Assembly: GCF_017355885.1 (NCBI RefSeq)
Contig: NZ_JAFEUU010000007.1
Location: 62,001-126,000 of the forward strand
DNA from: Sabulicella rubraurantiaca
GTDB taxonomy: Bacteria; Pseudomonadota; Alphaproteobacteria; Acetobacterales; Acetobacteraceae
Direction: 5' to 3'
Length of the DNA: 64,000 nt
Shown: in pieces, positions 8,233 to 16,623 of the stretch
Position numbering within the stretch: position 1 is the first letter of the stretch
Layout: each line of letters begins with the position of its first letter
The notes under the pieces: generated by a model
The model's input: the letters and a program-made list of their open reading frames with translations, nothing else
Databases searched by the model: none
Told to the model about the DNA's origin: nothing
Position numbers and translations under genes: made by a program

Positions 8233-9759
8233 TCACCCCCGCTCCAGCCAGCGGCGCAGCTCCGTCTTCAGCACCTTGCCGTAGTTGTTCTTCGGTAGGG
8301 ACGGGACGACACGGTATTCCTTGGGCCGCTTGAAGCGGGCGATGCGTTCGAGGCACAGCGCGTCAAGCGCCTCGGGCTTGGGGGAGGTGCCGGGGGCGGC
8401 GACCACGAAAGCCACCACCTCCTCGCCCCAATCGGCCTGGGGACGTCCCACGACGGAGACCTCCGCGACCTCCGGATGGAGCAGCAGCACCTCCTCCACC
8501 TCGCGCGGATAGATGTTGCTGCCGCCGCTGATGATGAGGTCCTTGGAGCGGTCCTTCAGCGTCAGGAACCCGTCCTCGTCCAGGCTGCCCATGTCGCCGG
8601 TCCAGAGCCAGCCATCGCGCAGCGAGGCCGCCGTGGCTTCGGGGTTGCGCCAATAGCCCTCCATCACCGTGGGGGCTCGAACGATCACCTCGCCCGTCTC
8701 GCCAGGGGGCAGGGAGCTGCCATCCTGCGCGGCGACGCGCAACTCGATCCCGGCCTGGGCGAAGCCAACGGAGGCGAGGCGTTCCAGGTAGCGCGGATGC
8801 TCAATATCCACATGGCACTGGCGCGGCAGCACGGTGATGGTCATCGGGCTCTCGCCCTGGCCGTAGATCTGCACCAGGCGCGGGCCGAGCACCCGCAGCG
8901 CGGCCTGGCAATCCGCGAGATACATGGGGCCGCCGCCGTAGACGACCGTCTTGAGGCCCGACAGGTCGGCACCCTCCGTCCCCGGCCAGCGCACCAGCCG
9001 CCCGACCATGGTGGGGGCGGCGAAGATCGTCACGCCGCGGTGATGCGCCAGCAGGCGCAGGATCTCCTCCGGGTCGAAGCCGCCGCTCTCGGGCAGGATC
9101 TGCCCCGCCATCGCCGCGACATGCGGCAGGGCATAGAGGCCCGATCCGTGCGACATGGGCGCCGCATGCAGCACCGCGTCACCGGGCGCGATGGAGTCCA
9201 CCTCGGTGAAGTAGCCCTGGGTCATGGCGAGGAGGTTGCGGTGGCTGAGGATGGCGCCCTTGGGCCGCCCCGTCGTGCCGCTGGTGTAGAACAGCCAGGC
9301 TGGTTCTGACGCCTCCAGCGGGTGTGGCGGGACCGGCGCGGCGAGCAGGGCGCGCCATGCGGCTCCGCCCGCCTCGATCACCTCGGGCTGCGGCAAAAGC
9401 CCTGACACTGCCTCCTGTGCCGTTCCGGCCAAATCGGGCGTGGTGAAGAGCAGGCGCGCGCCGGAATGCTCCAGGATGAAGGCCACCTCGCGCGCATGCA
9501 GCTTGGCGTTGACCGGCACGGCGACCAGACCCGCCTGCCAGCAGGCGAAGAGGGCGGGCAGCGTCTCCGGCCCATTGGTCATCAGCAGCGCCACACGCTC
9601 GCCGGGGGGGAGGCCAAGATGCGCGCGAATCCCGCCCGCCAGCGCCGCCGCCTGCGATGCCAGCTCCGCATGGGTCGCGACCGGCTCTGTTCCCCGCCAC
9701 ATCGCCACGCGCCCACTGGCTACGCGCCCCGCGCGATCGAGCAGCCTCGCCAGGTTCAT
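8233..9759 (-). CDS. AMP-dependent acyl-CoA synthetase/ligase
   Basis: A 508-residue ANL-superfamily enzyme that activates a carboxylic acid as acyl-AMP and then acyl-CoA. Core motifs are LFYTSGTTGRPKGA (ATP loop), YGQGESP (A5-like), TGDMGSLDEDGF (ribose-binding Asp) and the hinge DRSKDLIISGGSNIYP; the C-terminal catalytic Lys lies in LPKNNYGKVLKTEL. The ATG at 9759 is preceded on its strand by GGGAGGAAC. It is divergent from the MaoC/CitE pair and likely part of the same acid-catabolism region. The substrate is unknown; medium or branched short acids are plausible. Confidence 0.9.
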   Translation of the reverse strand: MNLARLLDRAGRVASGRVAMWRGTEPVATHAELASQAAALAGGIRAHLGLPPGERVALLMTNGPETLPALFACWQAGLVAVPVNAKLHAREVAFILEHSGARLLFTTPDLAGTAQEAVSGLLPQPEVIEAGGAAWRALLAAPVPPHPLEASEPAWLFYTSGTTGRPKGAILSHRNLLAMTQGYFTEVDSIAPGDAVLHAAPMSHGSGLYALPHVAAMAGQILPESGGFDPEEILRLLAHHRGVTIFAAPTMVGRLVRWPGTEGADLSGLKTVVYGGGPMYLADCQAALRVLGPRLVQIYGQGESPMTITVLPRQCHVDIEHPRYLERLASVGFAQAGIELRVAAQDGSSLPPGETGEVIVRAPTVMEGYWRNPEATAASLRDGWLWTGDMGSLDEDGFLTLKDRSKDLIISGGSNIYPREVEEVLLLHPEVAEVSVVGRPQADWGEEVVAFVVAAPGTSPKPEALDALCLERIARFKRPKEYRVVPSLPKNNYGKVLKTELRRWLERG

Positions 9760-9859
9760 TGTTCCTCCCATTCGGCCGGTCGCTTGCCCGGCCGCGCCAT
9801 CATCCGTAGTTTCAGGATCTTGTAAAACTCATCCACGCTCGTGAACGAAGGGGGCGGAA

Positions 9860-10318
9860 GTGCCAGGACTGCATTTCGAGGATTTCGAGGTCGGCCGGGT
9901 GTTCGAGCATGAACTCTCCCGCACCGTCACCGAGGCGGACAACATGATGTTCAGCCTCATGACCATGAACCCGCAGCCGCTGCACATCGACGCGCATTTC
10001 GCGGCCGGGACGGAATGGGGCAAGCCGCTCTTCAACAGCCTCGCCACGCTGGCGATCATGATCGGGATGAGCGTGCAGGACACCACGCTCGGCACCACCA
10101 TCGGCAATCTCGGCATGTCCGACGTGCGCTTTCCCAAGCCTGTCTTCCATGGCGACACGCTGCGCGCCCGCACGCGCATTGTCAGCAAGCGCGAAAGCCG
10201 CTCCCGCCCCGACGCTGGCCTTGTCGAGTTCGAGCACGAGGCGCTGAACCAGCGCGGCGAGATCGTGGCGACCTGCCGCCGTACCGGGCTGATGCGCCGC
10301 CGTCCGGCTGCCGTCTGA
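9860..10318 (+). CDS. MaoC-family acyl-CoA hydratase
   Basis: A 152-residue hot-dog-fold (R)-specific hydratase. The hydratase motif with the catalytic Asp/His pair is visible as MNPQPLHIDAHFA. It starts with GTG behind GGGGGCGGAA and overlaps the following lyase gene by 1 nt. By family it adds water to a 2-enoyl-CoA or removes it. Together with a CitE-like lyase and a CoA-transferase nearby, it could be an itaconyl-CoA or mesaconyl-CoA hydratase. That assignment is inference from neighbours. Confidence 0.88.
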   Translation: MPGLHFEDFEVGRVFEHELSRTVTEADNMMFSLMTMNPQPLHIDAHFAAGTEWGKPLFNSLATLAIMIGMSVQDTTLGTTIGNLGMSDVRFPKPVFHGDTLRARTRIVSKRESRSRPDAGLVEFEHEALNQRGEIVATCRRTGLMRRRPAAV

Positions 10319-11172
10319 TGCGCTCCTTCCTGTTCGTCCCGGGCGACAGCCCGCGCAAGTTCGAGAAGGCCGCCGCCGGGGACGCGGACGCGCTGATCCT
10401 CGACCTGGAGGATGCTGTCGCCGCCGACCGCAAGGAGGAGGCGCGCCGCCTGACGGCGGAGATGCTGGCGGCGCCGCGCGGCGCCCAGCGGCGCTGGGTG
10501 CGCGTGAACGCGCAGGATACCGGCCTGACCCTGGGCGACCTCGCCGCCACCATGCCGGGGCGGCCGGACGGCGTCGCCCTACCAAAATGCGCCGATGCGG
10601 AGCAACTGCGGCAGTTATCCCACTGGCTCGATGCCTTTGAGGCGGCGCACGGCATTGAAGCGGGCGCCACCCGCATCATCGCCATCGCGACGGAAACGGC
10701 CGGCTCGCTCTTTGGCCTTGGCTCATACGCCGGGGCGGGGCCGCGCCTCTGGGGGCTGATGTGGGGCGCGGAGGACCTCTCCGCCTCGCTCGGCGCCCTC
10801 GCATCGCGGGCGGAGGGGCGCTGGACCGATCCGTTCCGCATGGCGCGCAACCTCTGCCTCGCCGGCGCCGCCGCGGCGGGGGTGGTGGCGATCGACACGA
10901 TCCACGCCGGCATCGAGGACCTCGCGGGGCTGGAGGCGGATGCGCGCGAAGCGCGGCGCGACGGGTTCGGCGCCAAGGCAGTGATTCACCCGAAGCACGT
11001 CCCGGTGGTGAATGCCGCCTTCACCCCCGATGCGGAGGAACTCGACTGGGCGCGGCGCGTGGTCGCGGCCTTCGCGGCGCCGGGGGCAGGGGCGCTGCGC
11101 ATGGATGGCAAGATGCTGGACCGGCCGCATCTGCGGCTGGCGGAAAGGCTGCTCGCCGCCGCAGGCGGCTGA
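10318..11172 (+). CDS. HpcH/HpaI or CitE-like CoA-ester lyase
   Basis: A 284-residue TIM-barrel lyase with the CitE/malyl-CoA lyase hallmarks: RSFLFVPGDSPRKFEKA at the start, the Mg-binding LILDLEDAVA, RVNAQDT, IATETA and WGAEDLS. Members split malyl-, citramalyl- or similar CoA esters to acetyl-CoA (or propionyl-CoA) plus pyruvate or glyoxylate. The ATG overlaps the MaoC stop (TGATG). Hydratase followed directly by lyase implies consecutive reactions: unsaturated dicarboxyl-CoA to hydroxyacyl-CoA to cleavage products. The frame is open further upstream, but the family N-terminus fixes this start. Confidence 0.9.
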   Translation: MRSFLFVPGDSPRKFEKAAAGDADALILDLEDAVAADRKEEARRLTAEMLAAPRGAQRRWVRVNAQDTGLTLGDLAATMPGRPDGVALPKCADAEQLRQLSHWLDAFEAAHGIEAGATRIIAIATETAGSLFGLGSYAGAGPRLWGLMWGAEDLSASLGALASRAEGRWTDPFRMARNLCLAGAAAAGVVAIDTIHAGIEDLAGLEADAREARRDGFGAKAVIHPKHVPVVNAAFTPDAEELDWARRVVAAFAAPGAGALRMDGKMLDRPHLRLAERLLAAAGG

Positions 11173-11174
11173 TT

Positions 11175-11906
11175 TCAGGCGGCGAGGGCGTGGTCCAGCC
11201 CGCGCCGCATCCGCGCCGCCAGCGCCGGAATGCGCTCCTGCATCCGGTTCAGCGGCCCGGCCACCACCAGCGCGAGCTGCCGCCCGCCCAGCGGCAACGG
11301 CAGGGACACGCCGCACAAATCCTGGCTGAACTCAGCGAGGTTCTGGAACCAGCCGCGCTCGACGGAGCGGCGGATCTCCGCTTCCACCTCCGACACGCTC
11401 ATCGGCGTGGCGGGGCCGAACCGCTCGAAGGGAACCTTGCGGAGCACGCTGGCCCGCTCTGTCGCTCCCATCTGCGACAGGATGGCGCGGCCGCAGGAGG
11501 TGTTGTGGATGGGCATGCGCAGCCCCACCCGCGCGAAATAGCGGATGGGGCGGGGAGACTCGCACACCTCGATGAACACCGCCTCCGTGCCCGACGCCGC
11601 GGCGATGCCGGCCGTTTCCCCGGTTTCCTCCACGAGGTCTCGCAGCAGGGTCGTCACCGCCTCCGGCAGCGGCTCCGCCTCCGAGATCTCCCGGGCGAGG
11701 TGAAGGAGGCGAGGCGTCGGGTAGTAGCCTTCCCGCGCGCGCGGTTCGTAGAGGTAGCCGCGCTCCGCCAGCGTGCCCAGTAGGTTGAACGTGCTGGAGC
11801 GCGGCCAGCCCAGATCCTGTGCCACCTCCGACAGCGTCGCGGGGCGGCGTCGGCTGGCGAAGTACTCCAGCAACTCCAGGACATGCGCCGCCTGCCGGAC
11901 GATCAT
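11175..11906 (-). CDS. IclR-family transcriptional regulator
   Basis: A 243-residue regulator with an N-terminal winged helix (ATLSEVAQDLGWPRSSTFNLLGTL) and a C-terminal IclR ligand domain including the PIHNTSCGRAILSQM signature. IclR proteins control catabolic genes in response to pathway metabolites. It is the third gene of a minus-strand unit behind the CoA-transferase and acyl-CoA dehydrogenase (gap 14 nt) and converges on the MaoC/CitE pair with 2 nt between stops. It is the obvious local regulator of this acyl-CoA region. Confidence 0.9.
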   Translation of the reverse strand: MIVRQAAHVLELLEYFASRRRPATLSEVAQDLGWPRSSTFNLLGTLAERGYLYEPRAREGYYPTPRLLHLAREISEAEPLPEAVTTLLRDLVEETGETAGIAAASGTEAVFIEVCESPRPIRYFARVGLRMPIHNTSCGRAILSQMGATERASVLRKVPFERFGPATPMSVSEVEAEIRRSVERGWFQNLAEFSQDLCGVSLPLPLGGRQLALVVAGPLNRMQERIPALAARMRRGLDHALAA

Positions 11907-11920
11907 GCGCGGCTTCCGCC

Positions 11921-13087
11921 CTAGTAGCTCTTGGGCAGGCCGAGCACCCGCTCGGCGATGTAGGAGCAGATCATGTTCGGGCTGACCGGGGCGATCCAGG
12001 GGATCATGGCTTCGCGCAGGTAGCGCTCCACGTGGTATTCGCGGGCATAGCCGAAGCCACCATGCGTCATGATGGCGTTCTGGCACGCCTTGATGCCCGC
12101 CTCGCCCGACAGGTACTTGGCGGCATTGGCCTGGGCGCCGCATTCCAGCCCCTGGTCGTAGCGCCAGCCGGCATTGAGCGTCATCATCCACGCCGCTTCC
12201 AGCGCCATCCAATCCTGCGCCAGCGGGTGCTGCACGGATTGGTTCTTGCCGATGGGACGCCCGAACACCACGCGCTCCTTGGCATAGGTCGCCGCCTTGT
12301 TCAGCGCGGCCCGGCCCAGCCCGACCGCCTCGGCGGCCAGCAGCACGCGCTCCGGGTTCAGCCCATGCAGGATGTAGCGGAAGCCCTTGCCTTCCTCGCC
12401 GATCAGATCCTCGGCCGGGACCTCGTACTTCTCGAAGAAGATCTCGTTCGAATCCACGGCCTTGCGGCCCATCTTCTCGATCTCGCGCACGCTGGCGCGG
12501 CTGCGGTCCAGCGTGGTGTAGAAGAGCGAGAGTCCATCGGCGGGGGATCGCGTCTCCTCGATCGGCGTGGTGCGCGCGAGGAGCAGGATGCGGTCTGCCA
12601 CCTGCGCCGTGCTGATCCAGACCTTCTGCCCGTCCACCACATAGCGGTCGCCCTTGCGGACGGCGCGGGTCTTGAGCCGCGTGGTGTCGAGGCCGGTGGT
12701 CGGCTCCGTCACGCCGAAGCAGGCCTTCTCCTTCCCGGCGGCCAGCGGTGGCAGGAAGCGCTTCTTCTGCTCTTCGCTGCCGAAGACCACCACGGGGTTC
12801 AGCCCGAAGATGTTGATATGCACCGCCGTCGCGGCGGACATGCCGCCGCCCGAGGCCGCGATGGCCTCCATCATGATCGCCGCCTCGGTGATGCCGAGGC
12901 CGGAGCCGCCATGGGCTTCGGGAATGCAGATGCCGAGGAAGCCGGCCTCCGCGATGGCGGCGTGGAAATCGTGCGGGAAGCCGCCGTGGCGGTCCTTTTC
13001 CAGCCAGTAGGAATCGTCGAAGCGGTCGCAGATCGCCGTGACGGCGTCGCGGATCGCGCGCTGGTCGGCGGAAAGCTCGAAATCCAT
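11921..13087 (-). CDS. Acyl-CoA dehydrogenase
   Basis: A 388-residue FAD enzyme of the acyl-CoA dehydrogenase family. It begins MDFELSADQRAIRDAV, has the FAD/substrate segments CFGVTEPTTGLDT and KVWISTA, and the C-terminal AKYLSGEAGIKACQNAIMTHGGFGYAREYHVERYLREA. It oxidises an acyl-CoA at the alpha-beta bond and passes electrons to ETF. It lies 3 nt after the CoA-transferase stop in the same operon, so the substrate is probably the CoA ester that enzyme makes. Length and motifs are complete. Confidence 0.92.
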   Translation of the reverse strand: MDFELSADQRAIRDAVTAICDRFDDSYWLEKDRHGGFPHDFHAAIAEAGFLGICIPEAHGGSGLGITEAAIMMEAIAASGGGMSAATAVHINIFGLNPVVVFGSEEQKKRFLPPLAAGKEKACFGVTEPTTGLDTTRLKTRAVRKGDRYVVDGQKVWISTAQVADRILLLARTTPIEETRSPADGLSLFYTTLDRSRASVREIEKMGRKAVDSNEIFFEKYEVPAEDLIGEEGKGFRYILHGLNPERVLLAAEAVGLGRAALNKAATYAKERVVFGRPIGKNQSVQHPLAQDWMALEAAWMMTLNAGWRYDQGLECGAQANAAKYLSGEAGIKACQNAIMTHGGFGYAREYHVERYLREAMIPWIAPVSPNMICSYIAERVLGLPKSY

Positions 13088-13090
13088 TCC

Positions 13091-14302
13091 TTATTCCCCT
13101 GTCTTCGGCAGGCGCGTCACGCCCAGTTCCGCGAGGCGCCTGATCTCCGCCTCCTCATACCCCGCCTCGCGCAGCACTTCCGCCCCATCGGCACCCAGAA
13201 CCGGCGCGGGGCCCCGCTCACCAGCGGGACTCGCGGACCAGCGCGGGCCGATGCCCGTGCGGCGCAGCCTGCCCTCCGTCGGGTGTTCCTCCATCTCGAA
13301 GAAGCCGGTCTCGCGCAGATGCGGGTCATCGAGCAGGTCTGCGAGGTCGTTCACTGGCATGGCGGGAATGTCGGCCTTCTCGAAGAACTCCATCCACTCC
13401 GCCGTGTCGCGCTGCGCCATGATCTCCGACACCATGGCGAGGATCTCGTCGATATGGGCGATGCGCGCGCCGTGATCGGCAAAGCGCGGGTCGGTAGAGA
13501 CGAGGTCCGCCATGCCGAGCCCCGCGCAGAAGCTGCGCCAGTGCTTGTCCGTGTACACCACGGCGCAGATCCATCCGTCGCGCGTGCGGTAGGGGCGGCG
13601 CCCCGGCGAGAGCATGCGCGCATAGCCGCCGGCATCGAGCGGCGGGTCGAAGGCCAACCCACCCATATGGTCGCCCAGCACGAAGGGCAGCATCGTCTCG
13701 AACATCGGCACGTCCACGCGCTGCCCCACTCCCGTGCGCTCCCGGTACAGCAGCGCGGCGCTGATGGCGCCCGAGGCCGCGAGCCCCACGATCCGGTCCA
13801 CGAGGCCGAGCGGCACGTAGCGCGGCGTCCCGTCGCCGATGCGCGCATTCAGCGCCGCCACGCCCGTCGCGCCTTGCAGCAGGTCGTCATAGGCGGGGCG
13901 GGCGGCATAGGGGCCCTCCTGCGCGTATCCATAGACGCCCGCATAGACCAGGCGCGGATTCACCCGCGCAACGGTCTCGTATCCGAGGCCGAGGCGCTCC
14001 ATCGAATGCGGCCGCAGGCTGTAGACCAGCACGTCCGAGCGAGCAGCGAGGCGGAGAGCCGCTTCGCGCCCCTCGGGCCTCTTCAGGTCGAGGACGAGGC
14101 TGCGCTTGCCGCGATTGGTGTTGAGAAAGATCGGCCCCATGCCGGCATTCCGTGCTGGCCCGATGCGGCGGACGATGTCGCCTTCCGGCGGCTCCACCTT
14201 CACCACCTCGGCGCCCATTTCGGCGAGGGTCTGGGTCGCGTAGGGTCCCATCAGCGTGGTCGTGAGGTCGAGGACGCGGACCCCCGCGAGCGGACCAGCC
14301 AT
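13091..14302 (-). CDS. Class III (CaiB/BaiF-type) CoA-transferase
   Basis: A 403-residue family III CoA-transferase. It has the N-terminal GVRVLDLTTTLMGPYATQTLAEMGAEVVKVEPPEGD, the NRGKRSLVLDLK segment, and the putative catalytic Asp in RPAYDDLLQGATG. It moves CoA between carboxylic acids in the cytoplasm, avoiding ATP cost. It is the first gene of the operon with acyl-CoA dehydrogenase and IclR and is divergent from a Bug-type binding protein, a common pairing of uptake and activation of an organic acid. The ATG at 14302 gives the standard N-terminus; 28 further in-frame codons upstream look non-coding. Confidence 0.93.
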   Translation of the reverse strand: MAGPLAGVRVLDLTTTLMGPYATQTLAEMGAEVVKVEPPEGDIVRRIGPARNAGMGPIFLNTNRGKRSLVLDLKRPEGREAALRLAARSDVLVYSLRPHSMERLGLGYETVARVNPRLVYAGVYGYAQEGPYAARPAYDDLLQGATGVAALNARIGDGTPRYVPLGLVDRIVGLAASGAISAALLYRERTGVGQRVDVPMFETMLPFVLGDHMGGLAFDPPLDAGGYARMLSPGRRPYRTRDGWICAVVYTDKHWRSFCAGLGMADLVSTDPRFADHGARIAHIDEILAMVSEIMAQRDTAEWMEFFEKADIPAMPVNDLADLLDDPHLRETGFFEMEEHPTEGRLRRTGIGPRWSASPAGERGPAPVLGADGAEVLREAGYEEAEIRRLAELGVTRLPKTGE

Positions 14303-14428
14303 TAGCAGAGTTTCCCCCTGGGGCGGCACTTGGCATCCGCCTTGTTCATGGGTGTGGACAAAGAAATCATAGACAGGAAAAATCACCGCCGCAAACGTGG
14401 CCGGGCAAGGCCAGGGGAGGAAACGAGC

Positions 14429-15415
14429 ATGACCTTTCGGATGGACCGGCGAGGCCTGCTCGCCATGGCGGCAACCGGGCTGGCGGCACCGGCTCTGGCG
14501 CAGCCCGCATGGCCGCGTCAGGCGGTGAGGATCATCGTCCCAGCCGCCGGCGGTGGCTCCTCGGACCCGATCGCGAGGTTCTGCGGTCAGGAATTCTCCC
14601 GCCGCTTCGGCCAGCCCTTCGTGATCGAGAACCGGCCTGGCGCTTCAGGCAATGTGGGCATGGCGGCAGCGGCCCGCGCCCCGGCGGATGGGCACACGCT
14701 GCTCTTCTCCTGGGCCGGGCCGCTCGCCACCAACCTCGCCTTGTATCGCGACCTGTCCTTCCACTCGCAGCGCGACTTCGATCCCATCGCGCGCTTCGGC
14801 TCCATTCCGAATGCGCTGGTGGTGGGGCGCAACTCGCCGGTGCGGAACCTTGCGGAATTCGTGGCGATGGCCCGCGCCAGGCCGGGCGAGGCCAGCTATG
14901 GCTCCACCGGCAGCGGCAGCTCTATGCACCTCGCGGGGGCCATGCTGGCCGCGGCGACGGGCACGCAGCTCACCCATGTTCCCTATAGCTCGCCGTCTGC
15001 GGCGGTGGCGGATGTGATCGGCGGGCGGCTCAGCGCCATGTTCCTCGGCGCGCCAGGGTCCGTCCCGCTCAGCCGCTCTGGCGAGATCCGGGTGCTGGCC
15101 GTGCTGTCCGAGACGCGCAGCGCCGTCCTGCCCGATGTGCCGACAGCGGCCGAGCAGGGCTATCCCGCCGTGGTGATGGGGACGTGGTTCGGCTGGCTCG
15201 CACCCAAGGGCACGCCGCGCCCGGTGATCCAGGCGGTCAACACGGCGGTGAACGAGATCCTGGACAGCCCGGGCCGCGAATGGCTGCTGCAGCAGGGGCT
15301 GGAGATCGCCGATGGCGCCGCGGGCGGCTCGCCCGAAAATCTGGAGCGCTTCCTGGCGAGCGAGATCGAACGCCATGCGGCCCTGGTCCGCTCCGCCAAT
15401 ATCAGCGTGGACTGA
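14429..15415 (+). CDS. Bug-family (TTT) periplasmic substrate-binding protein
   Basis: A 328-residue protein with a signal peptide (DRRGLLAMAATGLAAPALA-Q) and Bug-fold motifs RIIVPAAGGGSSDPIAR, VIENRPGASGNVG and SYGSTGSGSSMHLAG. It starts at the ATG 8 nt after GGGGAGG. Divergent from the CoA-transferase operon, it probably delivers that pathway's acid from the periplasm; again no TctAB genes accompany it. It ends 6 nt from the converging isochorismatase-like gene. Confidence 0.92.
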   Translation: MTFRMDRRGLLAMAATGLAAPALAQPAWPRQAVRIIVPAAGGGSSDPIARFCGQEFSRRFGQPFVIENRPGASGNVGMAAAARAPADGHTLLFSWAGPLATNLALYRDLSFHSQRDFDPIARFGSIPNALVVGRNSPVRNLAEFVAMARARPGEASYGSTGSGSSMHLAGAMLAAATGTQLTHVPYSSPSAAVADVIGGRLSAMFLGAPGSVPLSRSGEIRVLAVLSETRSAVLPDVPTAAEQGYPAVVMGTWFGWLAPKGTPRPVIQAVNTAVNEILDSPGREWLLQQGLEIADGAAGGSPENLERFLASEIERHAALVRSANISVD

Positions 15416-15421
15416 GGATCC

Positions 15422-16030
15422 CTAGCGCCACGCCGCCACCACCTCTTCTGAAAGCGCCGTCTCGATCTGCTGGCCATAGCGCTCGCGGTAGAGGGTGAGG
15501 AGCGCGTCATGGGTGAGGTCGGAGGATGAGCAGAGCGCGTCGGTCGGCACGATGATGCGGTAGCCGCGATCCACCGCGCCGAGCACGGCGGCCAGGACGC
15601 AGACATCCGTCTCCGCCCCCGTGATGATCAGCGTGTCCACGCCGCGCTGTTTCAGGCGCGTGTGGAGGTCCGTGTCGTACCAGGGGGAGTAGAAGCGCTT
15701 GTCCACTACCTCGGCCGGCGGGGTGAAGCGGGCGAGGGAAGGGAGGAGATCGGTCGCACTTTCGGGAAGCTGCTCCAGCGTCATGGAGGCCCAGCGCTCC
15801 CAGTAGCGTGCCCATGTGCCTTCGCCCTCCTCGGGACGCGAGGCGGGGATGAAGCGCGTGAAGACCGTCCGCTCCGGGAAGGCGGCGGTGACGCGTTCCA
15901 CCACGGGCAGAACGCGCTTCATCCAGGGCGTGTCCCAATCTGTGCCGCCGGTGAAAAGATTCTGCATATCCACGCAGAGATGCACGCAGCTCGCGCCCAG
16001 CGCGCCGTGCCGCAGCCCGTCCTTGCTCAC
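15422..16030 (-). CDS. Isochorismatase-family cysteine hydrolase
   Basis: A 202-residue protein of the isochorismatase/nicotinamidase fold. The catalytic triad is readable: Asp in CVDMQN, Lys in VDKRFYSPWYDTDL and Cys in ITGAETDVCVLA. Such enzymes cleave amide or enol-ether bonds of small molecules (biuret, carbamoyl compounds, N-carbamoylsarcosine, isochorismate). The substrate cannot be told here. It is a single gene on the minus strand, converging with the Bug gene. Confidence 0.88.
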   Translation of the reverse strand: MSKDGLRHGALGASCVHLCVDMQNLFTGGTDWDTPWMKRVLPVVERVTAAFPERTVFTRFIPASRPEEGEGTWARYWERWASMTLEQLPESATDLLPSLARFTPPAEVVDKRFYSPWYDTDLHTRLKQRGVDTLIITGAETDVCVLAAVLGAVDRGYRIIVPTDALCSSSDLTHDALLTLYRERYGQQIETALSEEVVAAWR

Positions 16031-16052
16031 CCTTCCTCCCTATCGAGGTCGC

Positions 16053-16072
16053 GGCCCCGGCGAACCGGGGCC
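16053..16072 (-). terminator. Probable hairpin terminator after the 94-aa hydrophilic protein
   Basis: A perfect 8-bp stem (GGCCCCGG/CCGGGGCC) that closes a TTCG tetraloop on the minus strand, 10 nt beyond the stop of the small gene ending at 16083. It lacks a T tract, so termination is likely but not certain; it also lies just ahead of the next minus-strand gene start. Confidence 0.45.
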
Positions 16073-16082
16073 GGCGCTTTGC

Positions 16083-16367
16083 TCAGTCTGTATCCTTGGA
16101 CTTGCGTGGCGTGTTCTCGCGGTATTCGCGTGTCGTGGTCGGGCTGGCATTGTCCGTCGCGTGCGACTTCGAGCTGCGCATCTCATCCACGTGGGAGTGC
16201 TTCTCGTCCCGCTCGCCGCCCCCTCCGGAGCGCTGGCTTACGCGCGGATTGGTGCTCGCGGCCCCCTCCGGATGGGCCGATCCCGGCTCGGGCATGGGCT
16301 TGGACGCGTCCTCATGGCTCGCGCCCGGGCCGCCCCAACGCTTGGTGTTCGGATGCTTCTCGGGCAT
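16083..16367 (-). CDS. Small hydrophilic protein of unknown function
   Basis: A 94-residue, highly charged and probably disordered protein rich in Ser, Pro, His and Lys, with no hydrophobic segment or Cys. It begins MPEKHPNTKRWGGPG. The ATG at 16367 follows GGAAGGA on its strand, a good ribosome site, and the terminator-like hairpin behind it supports a real gene. I do not recognise a family. The composition resembles small stress or desiccation proteins, which is only an impression. Confidence 0.6.
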   Translation of the reverse strand: MPEKHPNTKRWGGPGASHEDASKPMPEPGSAHPEGAASTNPRVSQRSGGGGERDEKHSHVDEMRSSKSHATDNASPTTTREYRENTPRKSKDTD

Positions 16368-16425
16368 GGGGAATCCTTCCGTATGCTGGCATCGCCGCCC
16401 GCGCCGGAACGCGGCGGCGCTTCTG

Positions 16426-16506
16426 TCAGAACACGCCCACCAGCCAAAGGATGAGGATGATCGGCAAGGGAATGCCGAGAAGCCAAAGCAGGCCACCTTT
16501 CAGCAT
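16426..16506 (-). CDS. 26-residue single-helix membrane peptide
   Basis: A very short ORF that starts MLKGGLLWLLGIP and ends in WLVGVF before TGA. Apart from Lys3 it is almost entirely hydrophobic and would form one transmembrane helix with a Pro-x-Pro kink. The sequence GGAAGGAA lies about 8 nt upstream of the ATG. It resembles the tiny proteobacterial peptides of the form MLK..LLWL.GIP.PII that I recall as unannotated conserved hypotheticals. It is located just before the 94-residue hydrophilic gene on the same strand. Expression is not proven. Confidence 0.6.
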   Translation of the reverse strand: MLKGGLLWLLGIPLPIILILWLVGVF

Positions 16507-16623
16507 GTTCGTGTTCCTTCCATTGATGAAGGAGCAATTCCCTGGCGAGGGGCAGGTTTCCTCCAATGAGCCAGCAGCTTTGATGCTCCCCTCGCAAAGG
16601 AGGCCGGAGTGATGGCGCGGCGT

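Noticed and set aside
8127-8333. Short plus-strand ORF between the tRNA and ligase genes
   Set aside because: Its last third is antisense to the ligase gene and the first part matches nothing I know; no ribosome site.
11819-14305. 828-codon plus-strand frame over the acyl-CoA dehydrogenase and CoA-transferase genes
   Set aside because: The minus strand carries complete family motifs for both genes; this frame has none and lacks a ribosome site.
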